From SIRX01 sp965213905 (lineage in GTDB: Bacteria; Actinomycetota; Rubrobacteria; Rubrobacterales; Rubrobacteraceae): a stretch of DNA of 64,000 nt. The number at the start of each line of letters is the position of its first letter. Position 1 is the stretch's first letter. Shown one piece after another: positions 33,146-42,655 of the stretch. Under the pieces are notes generated by a model that was not told the DNA's origin, searched no databases, and was given only the letters and a program-made list of their open reading frames with translations. The stretch lies in contig OZ243922.1 in the NCBI GenBank assembly GCA_965213905.1, positions 2,542,001 through 2,606,000 of the forward strand. Direction: 5' to 3'. The position numbers and the translations under genes are program-made.

Positions 33146-34525
33146 TTGCGGCAGCCAGTTATTGTAACCGTGCTTATAGTTGTGGCGGTCGTCGGCGTGC
33201 TTTTGGGGACCGGACGGGTACGTGACGCCGAAAGCACGACCCTCGATTTTGAGGCGGAAACGATGTATGCGCCGGATAGTAAGGGGCGTAATTACGAGGA
33301 TACTTCCGCCAGCGGAGGGGCAGCGTTACTCCTGCACTCAAATACTACTGTGACGAAACGTGTCACGCCCGTAGAAGCCGAAAAAGTCGTCGTTCGGGTC
33401 CGGGGTGACCAGTGTCACGGATCCCCTCTTATGACGGTAAAGGTCGACGGCCAAAGGGTAATGTCGGAGTGGGTGTGGCAAACGGAATGGACGGACTACG
33501 CTGCGGATGTTGACCTGCCAGGCGGAGAGCACACCCTCGAGGTAGCCGTCGAGCACGACCTCAACGACGATGCGTGTGACCGCAACCTGCGCGTCGATAA
33601 GATAAGTTTGGTGAGAAGCTCGGAGTCCGATAGCCTGCGGGCCGATACGTCCGACCCGTTCGCCGATGGTCAACTTTATGTGGATCCTGGCTCTAAAGCC
33701 GGCGCCCAGGCTGACGAGTGGCGTTCTTCACGGCCGAACGACGCGGCCCAGATGGATAAGATCGCCGCCCAGCCTCAAGCGCGGTGGGTCGGCGGCTCAA
33801 ACCAGAGTGTTCAGGCCAGAACTAAAAGTCACGTCTCTGAAGCAGCCAAAGCCGGAAGTATTCCTGTGCTGGTTGCCTACAACATACCGAACCGTGACTG
33901 CGGACAATACTCTTCGGGAGGTTTGGACTCTGCGGAATCTTACAGGGGGTGGATCCGCTCCTTTGCAGACGGTATAGGAGACCGTAAGGCTATCGTAATT
34001 CTGGAGCCTGATGCGCTCGCCTTCACGCGTTGTCTCTCGGAGGTCCAAGAACAAGAGCGATTCGATTTGATTCGGGATGCGGTAAACGTACTGAAAGAAC
34101 GCTCCAACGCTTTGGTTTACATAGACGCGGGCACAAACGAAGACTGGATCAGCGCCGAGGAGATGGCGTCCCGGTTGCGGGCAGCCGGGATAAGCGAGGC
34201 CCGGGGATTCTCTCTGAACGTTGCCAACCACTATTCGATCCAAAGAGAAATCGCCTACGGCAAAGAAGTTTCTTCTCGTGTTGGCGATAAACACTTTGTT
34301 ATAGACACCAGCCGCAACGGCAACGGACGCAACGGCGAGTCGTGCAACGCCCCAGGCCGGGCTCTTGGTAAACGGCCCACCCTAAATACAGGACAAACAA
34401 AAGTCGACGCGTATCTTTGGATCAAGGTTCCCGGAGAGTCCGACGGAGCTTGTTATGGTAGCTCAAGAGCCGGAGAGTGGCTCCCCGAGTATGCCCTTGA
34501 TCTTGCACGACGGGCTGCTTTCTAG
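33146..34525 (+). CDS. Secreted GH6 glucanase with CBM36/60-like domain
   Basis: A 459-residue exported protein. A membrane anchor or signal spans residues about 4-20. Residues about 30-155 look like a calcium-dependent carbohydrate-binding module (VVVRVRGDQCHG, EWVWQTEWTDY, CDRNLRVDKISL), close to CBM36/60. The rest is glycoside hydrolase family 6: VLVAYNIPNRDCGQYSSGG, the catalytic Asp in VILEPDAL, YIDAG, GFSLNVANHY and DAYLWIKVPGESDG. GH6 enzymes cut beta-1,4-glucan, and their genes often sit with exopolysaccharide genes. TTG 33146 is supported by AGAGGAAA. A small AAAAC-TGAA-GTTTT hairpin lies in the leader at 33,114-33,127. Confidence 0.87.
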   Translation: MRQPVIVTVLIVVAVVGVLLGTGRVRDAESTTLDFEAETMYAPDSKGRNYEDTSASGGAALLLHSNTTVTKRVTPVEAEKVVVRVRGDQCHGSPLMTVKVDGQRVMSEWVWQTEWTDYAADVDLPGGEHTLEVAVEHDLNDDACDRNLRVDKISLVRSSESDSLRADTSDPFADGQLYVDPGSKAGAQADEWRSSRPNDAAQMDKIAAQPQARWVGGSNQSVQARTKSHVSEAAKAGSIPVLVAYNIPNRDCGQYSSGGLDSAESYRGWIRSFADGIGDRKAIVILEPDALAFTRCLSEVQEQERFDLIRDAVNVLKERSNALVYIDAGTNEDWISAEEMASRLRAAGISEARGFSLNVANHYSIQREIAYGKEVSSRVGDKHFVIDTSRNGNGRNGESCNAPGRALGKRPTLNTGQTKVDAYLWIKVPGESDGACYGSSRAGEWLPEYALDLARRAAF

Positions 34526-34640
34526 CGACGCAGAATTTCCACCCGCGAGATAGCATTCATAACCCCGCTGAGGGAGCGTTTGCGGGCTTCACATGTATAG
34601 ATCGACCGCATGAACCATCACGGCGAAACTGAAGGTGTCA

Positions 34641-35783
34641 TCAACGTGTTTTCAAGAACCCTGATTTCGACACATTTCGAGACAACACTCTGGCTGACCT
34701 GGGGTAGTTGGCAAGCCTGTAGTCCCCTTTGGGATCATTGACACTGAAGTAGACTAGCGCTTTAACTTTATGGTGGTTCCTTGTCCAACTGAGCATCCGT
34801 CTTATATAGGCTGGATTGTCACCAAACCCGGCATTCTTTTTGGGCTCAAGGCCCCATTCCCCTACCATGTAAGGCTTGCCACGGTTGACCGAGTACTTTT
34901 TGTAGAAAGAGTTCATCCACTTAAACCTTTGATCTATCGTGGCGTTCCAGTTGGTGTTGTAGGTAGTTTGACCCACCCAATCTACGTACTGGTCTCCGGG
35001 ATAGTAATCCTTCCACTGGTTGCCCCGTACGTTGGGTATACCGGGGGCGTCGACCGGGTTGAAAACGAAGGCCACATTGCTGGCGGGAGCAAAGTACGAG
35101 TTAGGGTTAGAAGTGCTGGGTAATCCCATCCAACCTGGGAACCTCACATCACGATCAAGCCGCGGAAGGCCCGCAGCCGCCAGGCGTTGGTTGATTTGAG
35201 AAACCTTGCCACCACGAAATATGATGTTCATGCGGCGCCACATGTCCCTGAAGTCTTTCGGGAAGGATGCGCGCCGGCTCCCGTTAGCATTGTAAGAGCT
35301 CCAGGGCATCCAGTGCGCGTTCATCTCTTGGTTCACCCTGAGAAATACAGGTTTTCCGTACCGCTTTGAAAGCTGGGCGTTCAGAAGTATTATCTGATCT
35401 GTAGGTTTGCCCCCTGTGTTGCCCGCACGAGCAATAGCCTCTGGAGCTACTTTACCTGTTTGCCAGCTTATAAGCGGTATCGCGTTGCGGGCTTCGGCAA
35501 TGTCGAAGTCGTAATCAAACCAGGTGTCAAACGCCTCGAAGGTATGGGAGATGCGGGTACGTTTACCCCCCATGAGTTTAGTCCAGTTTCTCCACTTGCG
35601 GGTGGCGTTTTCTACCGTATCTCCCGGCTGCGGGTTTGCCGCTACCCCGGTGTAAGCTAGGCCGTCTCTTGGCTCAAACTTGCCGAGGTTTGTAGCGGCC
35701 CCAGCTTCGGAAGACTTCAACAAATAGGCCGAGAAAACAGTAGACGTCAAGAGGGCCAAAGCAATCAGCAATACGTGTCTCAT
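34641..35783 (-). CDS. Secreted GH26-like glycoside hydrolase
   Basis: A 380-residue exported protein with a signal peptide (MRHVLLIALALLTSTVFSAY to about residue 29). The fold and motifs fit GH26, the beta-mannanase family: acid/base Glu in VFLRVNQEMNAHW, NVAFVFNPVD, YYPGDQYVDWVG, and the nucleophile Glu in YMVGEWGL. It may trim the producer's own polysaccharide. Start ATG 35783 with AAAGGAAA upstream. It converges with the GH6 gene; a weak CCCGC/GCGGG hairpin lies between them at 34,564-34,586. Confidence 0.78.
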   Translation of the reverse strand: MRHVLLIALALLTSTVFSAYLLKSSEAGAATNLGKFEPRDGLAYTGVAANPQPGDTVENATRKWRNWTKLMGGKRTRISHTFEAFDTWFDYDFDIAEARNAIPLISWQTGKVAPEAIARAGNTGGKPTDQIILLNAQLSKRYGKPVFLRVNQEMNAHWMPWSSYNANGSRRASFPKDFRDMWRRMNIIFRGGKVSQINQRLAAAGLPRLDRDVRFPGWMGLPSTSNPNSYFAPASNVAFVFNPVDAPGIPNVRGNQWKDYYPGDQYVDWVGQTTYNTNWNATIDQRFKWMNSFYKKYSVNRGKPYMVGEWGLEPKKNAGFGDNPAYIRRMLSWTRNHHKVKALVYFSVNDPKGDYRLANYPRSARVLSRNVSKSGFLKTR

Positions 35784-36235
35784 TTTTTCCTTTCAGCAAC
35801 CTGGCTACCTCAAGAAGAGGTCCACGGTTTTGCGTCCCCACCTCGCGATGGGTTTGCCTTTTTCAGGACTACTTAGACGTTGTCGACCAGAAGATCAGAA
35901 AGCTTTAGTTGCGAGTGACAAGATAACGTAAAAGTCTATACACAACACTTTAGTTTGTAGTTATCTAAAGTGTAGAGTAGGAAAATTTTAAGCATATTAG
36001 ATCTTATGAAAAAAAGGAGATATTCGCAAATTTCCCAATTTCCCATTTTCGAACTTCGCACAAAACACTTTCGTGGTCGCTCCCTACCTAATGTATCTTC
36101 TCCATCAGTGTCTCTTTCCCATCGACATCGGCGCGCCGGTTTCTCCATACGACTGCTTGAAGGGAAGGTATGCTACTCAGTAGACTCTTGGTCTATAGCT
36201 TTTGACTATATCTACTTGTTAATGGTCTGTGGCCA
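35784..36235. other. AT-rich gene-free region with perfect inverted repeat
   Basis: About 450 bp, far richer in A and T than the rest. ACACTTTAG (35,945-35,953) and CTAAAGTGT (35,965-35,973) form a perfect 9-bp inverted repeat with an 11-base spacer that overlaps the ACTTTAGTTTG motif. It lies upstream of the GH26 gene and downstream of the tandem-repeat protein. An open frame on the plus strand from ATG 36006 is not supported by ribosome site or codon use. The region probably holds the GH26 promoter and an operator. Confidence 0.45.
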
Positions 36236-37006
36236 TTATCTTGTTCTGGAACTCTCTGAGACGGCAACGTTGAAGGCGGCTCTCAAAGGCATCGGCTCAA
36301 GATCTAGATTAGAAACCGTCCACCTCTCACGGCTGGCATCGTACTCCACCCCTACTAGATGGTTGTTATAGGTTCCCGCTTCGCCTCCCGGGTTCCAGTT
36401 GGCCGTAACCGTGAGAACGGCGTTGGGGTTGCCATTTGCCGAGGGATGATCGAGATAAGTGCTGTTAGCTAAGGTGTTTGCGGGCGCGGCGCGGTGGAGG
36501 GCGTTCTCGGAACTTTCTGAGATGGTAACGTTAAAGGCGGCACCCTCGGGCATCGCCGCGAGATCCTGGTTGAAGATCGCCCACCGACCGGAACGGTTCG
36601 TGTCATACCAGACGCCTATAGGGTGGTCGTTGTTGACCGCGTCATCTCCTGGCTCTGAGATTTGCGTAACCAGGATAAAGGCGTCGGGATTGCCGTTGGC
36701 TAGAGGATGATCCAGATAAGTGCTATTGTCGAGGATGTTTTCACTCGTGGCACGATGAACAAACACGGTCTCGTCCGCCTCCGGATCTGAAGCGATAGAC
36801 CCGCCGGGTGCCGTGTTACCTCCCTCATATTGCGAACGCGCCGTCGTCTCGGGTACCGAGCCGGGTGCCGAAGCTCCGCGAACACTAGCCGGGGAAGTGT
36901 CGTTCGCGGCCTGGTAGCGATAGTAGAGGAGACCGAACGTAGAAAGCATAATCAGCAAAAGCGCCAACACGAACACCGGCTTGTTTAAGGCTTCGAGAAA
37001 TCTCAT
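36236..37006 (-). CDS. Membrane-anchored protein with two tandem repeats of an unknown domain
   Basis: A 256-residue protein. An N-terminal helix (residues about 10-27) anchors it, followed by a Ser/Gly-rich linker to residue 80. Two repeats of about 85 residues follow (81-168 and 169-255), each with HRA, NSTYLDHP-ANGNP, GVWYD or GVEYD, a WAIFNQDL-like strand and MP--AAFNV-SESS. The repeats look like a small beta-sandwich (a DUF7452-type unit, from memory). Likely faces outside and may bind polysaccharide. Start ATG 37006; the ribosome site is weak. It is separated from the flippase gene by 252 bp without a gene. Confidence 0.7.
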   Translation of the reverse strand: MRFLEALNKPVFVLALLLIMLSTFGLLYYRYQAANDTSPASVRGASAPGSVPETTARSQYEGGNTAPGGSIASDPEADETVFVHRATSENILDNSTYLDHPLANGNPDAFILVTQISEPGDDAVNNDHPIGVWYDTNRSGRWAIFNQDLAAMPEGAAFNVTISESSENALHRAAPANTLANSTYLDHPSANGNPNAVLTVTANWNPGGEAGTYNNHLVGVEYDASRERWTVSNLDLEPMPLRAAFNVAVSESSRTR

Positions 37007-37258
37007 CTTCTAATCAACCTTCTCCAATTTTCAAGCACAACCGATACCGCGGCCAACCGGACGGTAAAGGTAAGATTGGGAGCTGCGAGGAACTCACGGT
37101 GGACTCTTTTCTTTGATAGTCCCTTTGGAGTAATGAGCGTTGTCTTCTTGGCGCACGTTCTATCTACCCCGTTTGTGGCGCAAGCCGAAGAGCACCACAG
37201 GAAGCCTGGCCGTATTGTAGGTGAGGTGCCCGACCCTACCTCCTGTATCTGCGAACGA

Positions 37259-38746
37259 CTAGTTCTGTTCAAGGCTGGGCTTTCTGATCTTGCCCGATTG
37301 CGCGAGCGTGTAAATCTCCCGGAGGAAGCTCTTATACACGGTAAGCAGGCAGACAACCATTGCTGCGCCGGCGGCAAAGGCTAACGTGGCAAGCTGGAGG
37401 ATGTTTGGCAGGGAGCTAATACCCAGCAAGTCGAGAAAGATTACGGTCGCTAGGCCACAGGCAGCCAGCGCCATCCCCGGCAAAAGAGACCGGCACAAGT
37501 CCAAGATCGAAATGCCAAAAGTTCGGCACGTGACGGCCGTGAGGGTCCAAGAGGCCAGGCTCAGGATAGCGGTTACCAGGACGGCTACGGTCTCGACCCC
37601 CCTGGCCGCCAGCGCCAAAAGCGCGCCCGCTATTAGCAGGCTCTGAACAGCGTACACCTTGAAAGGTAAGCTCGTGAACCCCATGGCCCGGAGCAAGTCT
37701 AGCCCGGGAAAAGAGATCGCCCGAGAGATCCCGGCTACGACCATGATCTGCAACGGAAATATTGCTGGCCGCCACTGTTCCCCTAGGACCCCGACGACAA
37801 AAGGCTCCGCCAAAAGAGCCAACATCACCAGCAACGGGATAACCAGGCCGGCGACGATCCGGACCATCTTCAGGTAAACGTGCCGGGCGTAGTCCGGGTT
37901 TGCTTGCAGGGTTGCGAAGGTAGGAAATGCTACGCGGGAGAGTATTTGGGAGAAGTTGGATACCGGGTAGTTAGCCAGGTTGAAAGCCAGCGTGTAGAAG
38001 CCCAGAGGGCCTGCTCCCAGCAGACGCCCGACGATAAAGTAGTCAATGCTGGAAGAGAGTTGGCGTGCCAGGTCGGCGCCCAGCACGTACTTGGCGTACG
38101 ACGCGATCTCCTTTAGCGAGGCGTAGTGTAGATGAAATCTCGGTCGCCGGTCGATCCTTTTGAGCGTGAGCATACACCGGGTGAGGCTCTCGACCACAAA
38201 TCCTACGGCGTAGCTCAGGATTCCTACTCCCAGAAGCAGCAGCCCGACGGTAGCCAGTGCTGCTCCGAAGGTTCCGGCGATCTCCGGCAGGGCACGACTC
38301 TTGAACTTCAGAGCCTTGCGGAGTATTCCGTCCGGGACGTAGAAGATCGAGTCCGCTATCAGCGCCAGGCCCATAACCCTGAGCACGCCCGTCATCGCCG
38401 GTTCTCCGTAAAAGTTGGCGATCACGGGGGCGACCCAGAAGAGCCCGGCAGCCGCCACGAACCCACCGATAACATTTGCGGTGAACGCCGTGTCAATGAA
38501 GTGGAGTTCGGGCTCGTTCCGGTATACCACCGCCTGCCAGATGCCAAGCTCGTTGATTATTTGCGTGACCGTGAGTATGACGGTGGATAGAACGATTATC
38601 CCGTAGTCCGCTGGGGAAAGCATGGCTGCGATCACCAGCATCATCCCGATGCGGCCGAGTTTGCTCAGGGCGTAAGAGCCGAAAAGCCAGGATGAACCTC
38701 TTACTACCTTTCCCGCTAAAGGCTCTCCTACTTCGGGCTCGGTCAT
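37259..38746 (-). CDS. Polysaccharide flippase, Wzx-like
   Basis: A 495-residue membrane protein with about 14 hydrophobic segments, of the MOP superfamily (oligosaccharide flippase). The N-terminal VRGSSWLFGSYALSKLGRIGMMLVIAAMLSPADYG is characteristic. It should move lipid-linked repeat units across the membrane. ATG 38746 makes an ATGA overlap with the glycosyltransferase stop and follows GAAAAGGG; the frame is open 11 codons more (GTG 38779). It is the last gene of the compact minus-strand cluster before the repeat protein. Confidence 0.88.
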   Translation of the reverse strand: MTEPEVGEPLAGKVVRGSSWLFGSYALSKLGRIGMMLVIAAMLSPADYGIIVLSTVILTVTQIINELGIWQAVVYRNEPELHFIDTAFTANVIGGFVAAAGLFWVAPVIANFYGEPAMTGVLRVMGLALIADSIFYVPDGILRKALKFKSRALPEIAGTFGAALATVGLLLLGVGILSYAVGFVVESLTRCMLTLKRIDRRPRFHLHYASLKEIASYAKYVLGADLARQLSSSIDYFIVGRLLGAGPLGFYTLAFNLANYPVSNFSQILSRVAFPTFATLQANPDYARHVYLKMVRIVAGLVIPLLVMLALLAEPFVVGVLGEQWRPAIFPLQIMVVAGISRAISFPGLDLLRAMGFTSLPFKVYAVQSLLIAGALLALAARGVETVAVLVTAILSLASWTLTAVTCRTFGISILDLCRSLLPGMALAACGLATVIFLDLLGISSLPNILQLATLAFAAGAAMVVCLLTVYKSFLREIYTLAQSGKIRKPSLEQN

Positions 38747-39924
38747 GCCCTTTTCCCTGCACGCTCGGTCCGTCGCCACTCACGTTTTTTGCCCGGAAAG
38801 ATGCTCTTGAAAGATAGCCAGGTTCTCCAGGCAACGAACAAAGGTAACGTCGGCAAGTACAGATAGATCCTGGTCGAGGCTTGTATCAGATTGAGCGCCC
38901 GTAAAACCGCCGCCACCGAAGCTATCAACCCGAACGCTCCTACAACCCTGCTACTTGTAGAACAGCGGAGCAGCCCGTAAGCCAGGCAAGCCAGCGACGC
39001 GGATACTGTAAGACTGAACGGGGGAGCAGCGTAAGATAGCAAGGCTTCCAGGCTGTTGAGGTCTCGTTTTCTAGCAGCCCGCACTATCAAAGGTCGGGTA
39101 AAACGCCAGAAAACCTCCGTTCTTCCTCCCTCCCAGCGAGAGCGCTGGGATTGTAGGCTTTTGAAGTTTCCGGGAGCTTCTGCTTCTACCCCGGCCCCTG
39201 GTGCGAAGCGTACTCTCTTGCCGGCCAAGACAAGATCCAGATGGTACTCTGCGTCTTCAGCAAGTCCAAACCGCTGCCAAGGCACCTCGCGGATCAGATT
39301 ACGCGGAAAGCACATGCCGTTTCCTCCCAGGCCCACGGAGCAGCCGAGCTTCTCCCTTCCATAAGGCTTTAGGCCGTTGTGAAGCGCCGAGGCTACGTAG
39401 CTGGCTGTAGGAGTTGCCCCCAAGCCGGAGGACTGAAGATACAAACCTTGTAATGCTACTGAGGGATCATAGACGCGGGAGAACTCCGTGAGCAACTCAG
39501 GGTTCACCTCGCTATCGGCGTCTACGATCACGACTGCTTCGTATTTTTCGGGTATCTTTCCGAAAGCCCAATTCAAGGCGTGTCCCTTTGATCGGTGCTT
39601 GGGATCTGTACGCTCCCATACGGTGCAGCGAAACTCCTGGGCAATCTCCGCCGTGGCATCCTGGCAATTGTCAGCTACGACGAACACTTCGTAGAGTTCT
39701 CCAGGATAGTCTAGCTTCATCAGGCTTTTCAAAGTGTTCGACACCGTCAACGCCTCGTTATGAGCCGGCACCAAGATCGCGAACCGTCGGCTAGCCGGTC
39801 CAGAGCCGGAAGGGCTTTTTCCCTGCAAGAAAGTAGCGACCGTCAACAACGCGAAGTATCCTCCACCCGTGCCCGCCAAAAGTTGCAGTACAAGAAATAC
39901 AAGACGTACCAAGCGCAGCACCAT
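38743..39924 (-). CDS. Glycosyltransferase GT2, membrane-bound processive type
   Basis: A 393-residue transferase with one N-terminal and about three C-terminal membrane segments. The GT-A domain shows FAILVPAHNEALTVSNTL, VVADNCQDAT, VIVDADSE (the DxD-like motif), and QRSRWEGG (the QxxRW motif of processive GT2 enzymes such as cellulose and hyaluronan synthases). This suggests it makes a polymer or adds a sugar at the membrane. It lies between the ligase and flippase genes, nearly abutting both. Confidence 0.85.
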   Translation of the reverse strand: MVLRLVRLVFLVLQLLAGTGGGYFALLTVATFLQGKSPSGSGPASRRFAILVPAHNEALTVSNTLKSLMKLDYPGELYEVFVVADNCQDATAEIAQEFRCTVWERTDPKHRSKGHALNWAFGKIPEKYEAVVIVDADSEVNPELLTEFSRVYDPSVALQGLYLQSSGLGATPTASYVASALHNGLKPYGREKLGCSVGLGGNGMCFPRNLIREVPWQRFGLAEDAEYHLDLVLAGKRVRFAPGAGVEAEAPGNFKSLQSQRSRWEGGRTEVFWRFTRPLIVRAARKRDLNSLEALLSYAAPPFSLTVSASLACLAYGLLRCSTSSRVVGAFGLIASVAAVLRALNLIQASTRIYLYLPTLPLFVAWRTWLSFKSIFPGKKREWRRTERAGKRA

Positions 39925-39927
39925 GCT

Positions 39928-41310
39928 TTATATAGCCTCGCTTTTCTCGAAACGCCTCATAGTCTCCAACAGCCCGAGGTAGGTAAATAGAACAAGCACC
40001 ATAAACCCCTGATAAATAGTGACGTCTATCAGATTCTGCGCGACCATGGCGGCCAGCCCGGCACAAATACCCGTGGTCCAAATCTGTGTTCGTCCTGTAG
40101 AGGCGGAGATGATTTTCACGGCGCCGTAAAAGGCGAACCCGAGCATCAGAATAAACGCGCCGGCTCCTACAAGGCCGATCTCCACCGCCAAATTGAGAAA
40201 CAGATTGTGGGCCTGGGCGGGAACTTCCAGGGAGTAAGGTAGGCGAGGTAGGTTCTGGATCGGCAAGGTACCGTAGACCGTATACCAGTTTCCCAGTCCA
40301 ATACCCGACAACGGATTTTCGGCCACCAGCTTCAGCGCCACACTCCAAAACTCGAACCTTCCCGTAACCGCCGAGTCGCTGTTAAAGGAGGCGATAGATT
40401 GCAGCCGCTCCAAGATAGCACTCGAAGAAGCAACGGCTCCGACGAGAGCGACCCCGGGTACCAACCAGGCGCCCCTTCTAAGAACCGGCAACAGGATTAG
40501 CAGCCCCAGTCCGGTGCCGACCCAGGCTCCCCTTGAGTACGTCAGAGCCAAGCCGGCCACAGAAACCGCAATTAGCAGGTAACCTAGTGCCCGCATCCAA
40601 GACGACCGTTCAGAGACCGTCAGGGCCGTCAAGAGGGGGATCGTCAGCGCAAGGAATCCTCCGAGTTGATTGGGGTGGGTGAAAAGTCCCTCTACCCTAC
40701 TGTAGCTTTCGCCGGAGTCGTAGATCTGGATTTCGGACACCCCCCCAATAATCCCGACTTCCGCCGCGACCGCGTAAGAGCCTATAAGGCCCGTAGCAAT
40801 GGCTATCGTCCATATAATAGCCCGCACTTCCTCCGCAGAGCGCACCGTATGAGAAACGACCATATAAACTGCGGCGCCCATAACGAAGATGAAAGCTATC
40901 TTGGCGGCGATAACCGTATCTGCGGCCCAGTAGAAGCTTAGCACTCCACACAACAAGAAGACGGCCAGCGGAAGCTGCATCCAGGAAGCTTCTAGCTTTT
41001 CCTGGCCGATCAGAAGTCTACAAAGCCAGATCAGCACCAGCGCACCCGCCAACGCTGTCACGGGCGATACAGGAACGGGGCCCAACTCCGTCAGGGTAAG
41101 ACGACCCAAGGGCAGGCTGAGCATTAGCAGTAGAATCGCACCGATTTTGAACGAGGCAATTGCCCAAAGCCCAATGGCTCCTATGAACAAACCGATCACC
41201 GCAACCGGCGAAACCAGGTAAGAGAGCAACGCGCTCGCAACCGCTATGGAGCCCGCGGCGAAGACCAAGACGGCACTCCACGCCCGGCTCGTCCCAGCCA
41301 CTCTACTCAT
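39928..41310 (-). CDS. O-antigen ligase/polymerase-like membrane protein
   Basis: A 460-residue protein with about 11 membrane helices and a large outer loop before AQAHNLFLNLAVEIGLVG, the conserved HxxxL segment of the Wzy_C (WaaL/O-antigen ligase) family. It may polymerise or ligate the exported repeat unit. ATG 41310 overlaps the kinase gene by 8 bases and it ends 3 bp before the GT2 gene. A second, different member with TPR repeats occurs at 47.8 kb. Confidence 0.83.
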   Translation of the reverse strand: MSRVAGTSRAWSAVLVFAAGSIAVASALLSYLVSPVAVIGLFIGAIGLWAIASFKIGAILLLMLSLPLGRLTLTELGPVPVSPVTALAGALVLIWLCRLLIGQEKLEASWMQLPLAVFLLCGVLSFYWAADTVIAAKIAFIFVMGAAVYMVVSHTVRSAEEVRAIIWTIAIATGLIGSYAVAAEVGIIGGVSEIQIYDSGESYSRVEGLFTHPNQLGGFLALTIPLLTALTVSERSSWMRALGYLLIAVSVAGLALTYSRGAWVGTGLGLLILLPVLRRGAWLVPGVALVGAVASSSAILERLQSIASFNSDSAVTGRFEFWSVALKLVAENPLSGIGLGNWYTVYGTLPIQNLPRLPYSLEVPAQAHNLFLNLAVEIGLVGAGAFILMLGFAFYGAVKIISASTGRTQIWTTGICAGLAAMVAQNLIDVTIYQGFMVLVLFTYLGLLETMRRFEKSEAI

Positions 41311-42613
41311 AAGAGTAGTAGCCTACGTCTCTTTCTGAAGCGTGGTTGAGCACGAGGCCTAGGATACGGGCGTTACCGCTACGGAGTTGCTCGACGGTAC
41401 GAAGCACTTTGCGGCGTCGAGCCTGTCTCGCATCTACTACCAGAAGCACGCCATCGGCCATGCTTCCCAAGACGCTCGCGTCGGCGAGCGCCAGGGCGGG
41501 TGGGCTGTCTAGTATCACGGTGTCGAATCTCTCGCGTAGGGAGTAGAGGAGATCTTTCGCTTTGCCCGAGGTCAACAAATCTACGGGATTGGGCGGTATT
41601 GCCCCGCTAGTCAACAAGGTGAGGTTTGGGTTCTCCTCGACCTTAGAACTCGACCCGTTCAAGCCCTCGGAACCCTCTAGCAGAAGGTTGGACAGGCCCC
41701 GTATGTTACGTACGCCAAATCGCGAATGAACCTGCGGCTTCCTGAGGTCGCCGTCGGCCAGAAGACACTTTCGCTTCGCCAGCGCGTACGACTTTGCCAG
41801 GGCGCCGGCGATGGTAGTTTTGCCTTCCTCGGGCAGGGTGCTGGTAAACAATACGATCCCGCTGCCCGAGTTACTGCCCAGGGCAAACCCGAGGTTTACG
41901 CGCAGGGAGTTGATTGCTTCTTCGAACTGGGCCGAGCCGTGAGAGCCTTTCTTATTTTGTTTGCGAATGCGGGGTAGGTACCCCAAAATGGGTGCTCCCA
42001 CCAAATCCGCAAGCTCATCTTCCGAGTAAACCCGGTCGCCAAAGAAGTCTAGTAAGGCCGTGCCGCCCACCGCCGCTACCAGGCCAAGCAACAGGGCCAG
42101 GGCCATGTTCAGCGGCCAGGAAGGACTTACCGGCTCCGTGGGTACGAGCGCGGGGTCCGCGAGCACCAATGTTTCTTCCTGCCCGCCGCCCTGCTCCTCT
42201 ACAAACGTCTGCGCCAAGAGGTTTGCCCGAGTACGGGCCTCCCTGGAACCGGTACTCTCGACCTGGACTTGTATAAGCTCCGTGCCTTCCACGTAGGAGA
42301 CTTCTGTAGCCTCCCTAAAATTCTCCGGCTCTACAGAGAGACCTTCCCGATCTACGACCTCTCTATAAATGCTGGGGCTCTTGAGCAACTCGGCGTAGGT
42401 TCTCGCCAAACCCTGGTTGGTCTGGAGCTGTGAGAATGCGTCGGAAGTCTGGTCCGACGCCGGTATAACCCGCACGGTGGCGGTAGCTTGATACTTCTCC
42501 GGTAAAAGAGCCGTCACGAGCGCACTGACCCCGATAAAAACCAGCAGAACGACTATAGCAAGCCACTTCAGGCGCCAGACGGCTTTTAATATCCTCTGTC
42601 CGCTCATAAACAT
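41303..42613 (-). CDS. Polysaccharide co-polymerase and tyrosine autokinase (Wzc/CapAB type)
   Basis: A 436-residue fusion of a Wzz chain-length domain (about residues 1-200, with two membrane helices near 15-35 and 185-205) and a BY-kinase domain. The kinase has Walker A in TLPEEGKTTIAGALAKSY, Walker A' in LLADGDLRKPQ, and Walker B in VILDSPPALALADAS. The C-terminus GYYSYE is a short tyrosine cluster, the autophosphorylation site. It would set chain length by phosphorylation cycles with the LMW phosphatase at 50.4 kb. Fusion of both domains in one protein is more usual in Gram-negatives but is known in actinomycetes. Confidence 0.9.
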   Translation of the reverse strand: MFMSGQRILKAVWRLKWLAIVVLLVFIGVSALVTALLPEKYQATATVRVIPASDQTSDAFSQLQTNQGLARTYAELLKSPSIYREVVDREGLSVEPENFREATEVSYVEGTELIQVQVESTGSREARTRANLLAQTFVEEQGGGQEETLVLADPALVPTEPVSPSWPLNMALALLLGLVAAVGGTALLDFFGDRVYSEDELADLVGAPILGYLPRIRKQNKKGSHGSAQFEEAINSLRVNLGFALGSNSGSGIVLFTSTLPEEGKTTIAGALAKSYALAKRKCLLADGDLRKPQVHSRFGVRNIRGLSNLLLEGSEGLNGSSSKVEENPNLTLLTSGAIPPNPVDLLTSGKAKDLLYSLRERFDTVILDSPPALALADASVLGSMADGVLLVVDARQARRRKVLRTVEQLRSGNARILGLVLNHASERDVGYYSYE

Positions 42614-42655
42614 AACCGCCTCTTCATCTCAGATTTTACCCGGCCTCGGCGCACT

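Noticed and set aside
36006..36371. Possible plus-strand gene starting in the AT-rich island
   Set aside because: No ribosome site, and its second half is antisense to the tandem-repeat protein.
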